A stretch of DNA of 7,200 nt from Bacteroides sp. (GTDB taxonomy: Bacteria; Bacteroidota; Bacteroidia; Bacteroidales; Bacteroidaceae), in NCBI GenBank assembly GCA_030151635.1, contig JASLDF010000043.1:1-7200 (forward strand), read 5' to 3'. Below are positions 7,017 through 7,200 of the stretch, piece by piece (the stretch's first letter is position 1; each line of letters starts with the position of its first letter). The notes under the pieces are model-generated. The model saw only the letters and a program-made list of their open reading frames with translations. It made no database searches and was not told where the DNA came from. The position numbers and the translations under genes are program-made.

Positions 7017-7048
7017 TTTGCATAGACGAAAACTTCACCCTATATTTG
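7017..7048 (+). promoter_or_regulatory. Bacteroidota-type promoter of the tRNA-Ser gene
   Basis: A -33 element TTTG (7017-7020) is separated by exactly 20 bp from TATATTTG (7041-7048), a full match to the primary sigma factor consensus TTTG-N19-21-TAnnTTTG of Bacteroidota. The start of transcription would be near 7054-7057, about 25 nt before the mature tRNA. This is the clearest promoter in the window and supports the phylum assignment. The rest of the 147-bp spacer after the antiporter (6933-7016) is AT-rich with nothing else convincing. Confidence 0.82.
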
Positions 7049-7079
7049 CATCGCATTTAAGAGATAATGCAACACCTAA

Positions 7080-7166
7080 GGAAGTTTGGGTGAGTGGCTT
7101 AAACCAGCAGTTTGCTAAACTGCCGAACGGGCAACTGTTCCGGGGGTTCGAATCCCCCAGCTTCCG
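7080..7166 (+). tRNA. tRNA-Ser (anticodon GCT)
   Basis: An 87-nt class II tRNA that reads serine codons AGC and AGT. The acceptor stem GGAAGTT (7080-7086) pairs with AGCTTCC (7159-7165, one G-U), followed by discriminator G7166, as usual for serine tRNAs. The anticodon stem GCAGT/ACTGC (7107-7111/7119-7123) encloses the loop TTGCTAA with anticodon GCT at 7114-7116. The long variable arm folds as GAACGG-GCAA-CTGTTC (7125-7140), the serine class II hallmark. The T arm is GGGGG-TTCGAAT-CCCCC (7142-7158). The 3' CCA is not encoded (the bases after the discriminator are CAA), so a CCA-adding enzyme must supply it. Confidence 0.97.
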
Positions 7167-7168
7167 CA

Positions 7169-7200
7169 AAGAGCGTTTCAATTCATTTTGAAACGCTCTT
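7169..7200 (+). terminator. Hairpin terminator after tRNA-Ser (cut by window end)
   Basis: AAGAGCGTTTCAA (7169-7181) and TTGAAACGCTCTT (7188-7200) form a perfect 13-bp stem with the 6-nt loop TTCATT, starting 2 nt after the tRNA. The right arm ends in CTCTT at the last base of the window, so any following U-tract lies outside. Position and shape fit an intrinsic terminator for the tRNA transcript. Confidence 0.82.

Noticed and set aside
1..7200. CRISPR array, insertion sequence, integrase or attachment-site structure
   Set aside because: No spaced direct repeats and no transposase or integrase-like protein were seen. The tRNA-Ser 3' end lies close to the window edge, so an island beyond it cannot be judged, and no duplicated tRNA fragment is present inside the window.

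Overview
The window looks like the chromosome of a Bacteroidota member, most likely an anaerobic or facultative one. The DNA is AT-rich, and start codons follow A-rich leaders without clear Shine-Dalgarno motifs. The tRNA promoter fits the Bacteroidota form TTTG-N20-TAnnTTTG. The first gene is the end of a TonB-dependent receptor, which places the organism among Gram-negative bacteria. The genus cannot be fixed from this sequence alone.

Left part (1-4579): four genes on the + strand form a tight operon. They are the 3' end of a TonB-dependent outer-membrane receptor, a 12-TM MFS transporter of the AmpG / RhtX-FptX type, a full-length oxygen-independent coproporphyrinogen III dehydrogenase (HemN), and an FAD-dependent protoporphyrinogen oxidase (HemY/PPOX type, called hemG in this phylum). 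Gaps are 21, 2 and 2 bp. The two enzymes catalyse consecutive steps: coproporphyrinogen III to protoporphyrinogen IX to protoporphyrin IX. Sitting directly behind an outer-membrane and an inner-membrane uptake gene, they suggest an import-and-finish route for a tetrapyrrole. This is the most interesting reading of the window, but the transported substrate is inferred. The operon ends in a perfect 46-nt palindrome that includes the hemG stop codon and probably works as a bidirectional terminator.

Middle (4591-5408): a HAD-IA (beta-phosphoglucomutase-like) phosphatase or mutase lies on the - strand, convergent with hemG. The 179-bp intergenic region upstream holds a candidate - strand promoter (TATATTTG) and a 9-bp inverted repeat next to the HAD start codon. 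This region is shared with the divergent antiporter gene.

Right part (5409-7200): a CvrA/NhaP2-type cation/proton antiporter with a C-terminal RCK_C (TrkA-C) domain is followed by a 147-bp spacer carrying a strong promoter. Next come a tRNA-Ser(GCT) gene and a hairpin terminator cut by the window edge. No CRISPR array, insertion sequence, integrase or other mobile element is visible. The genes look like normal core or niche-metabolism genes.
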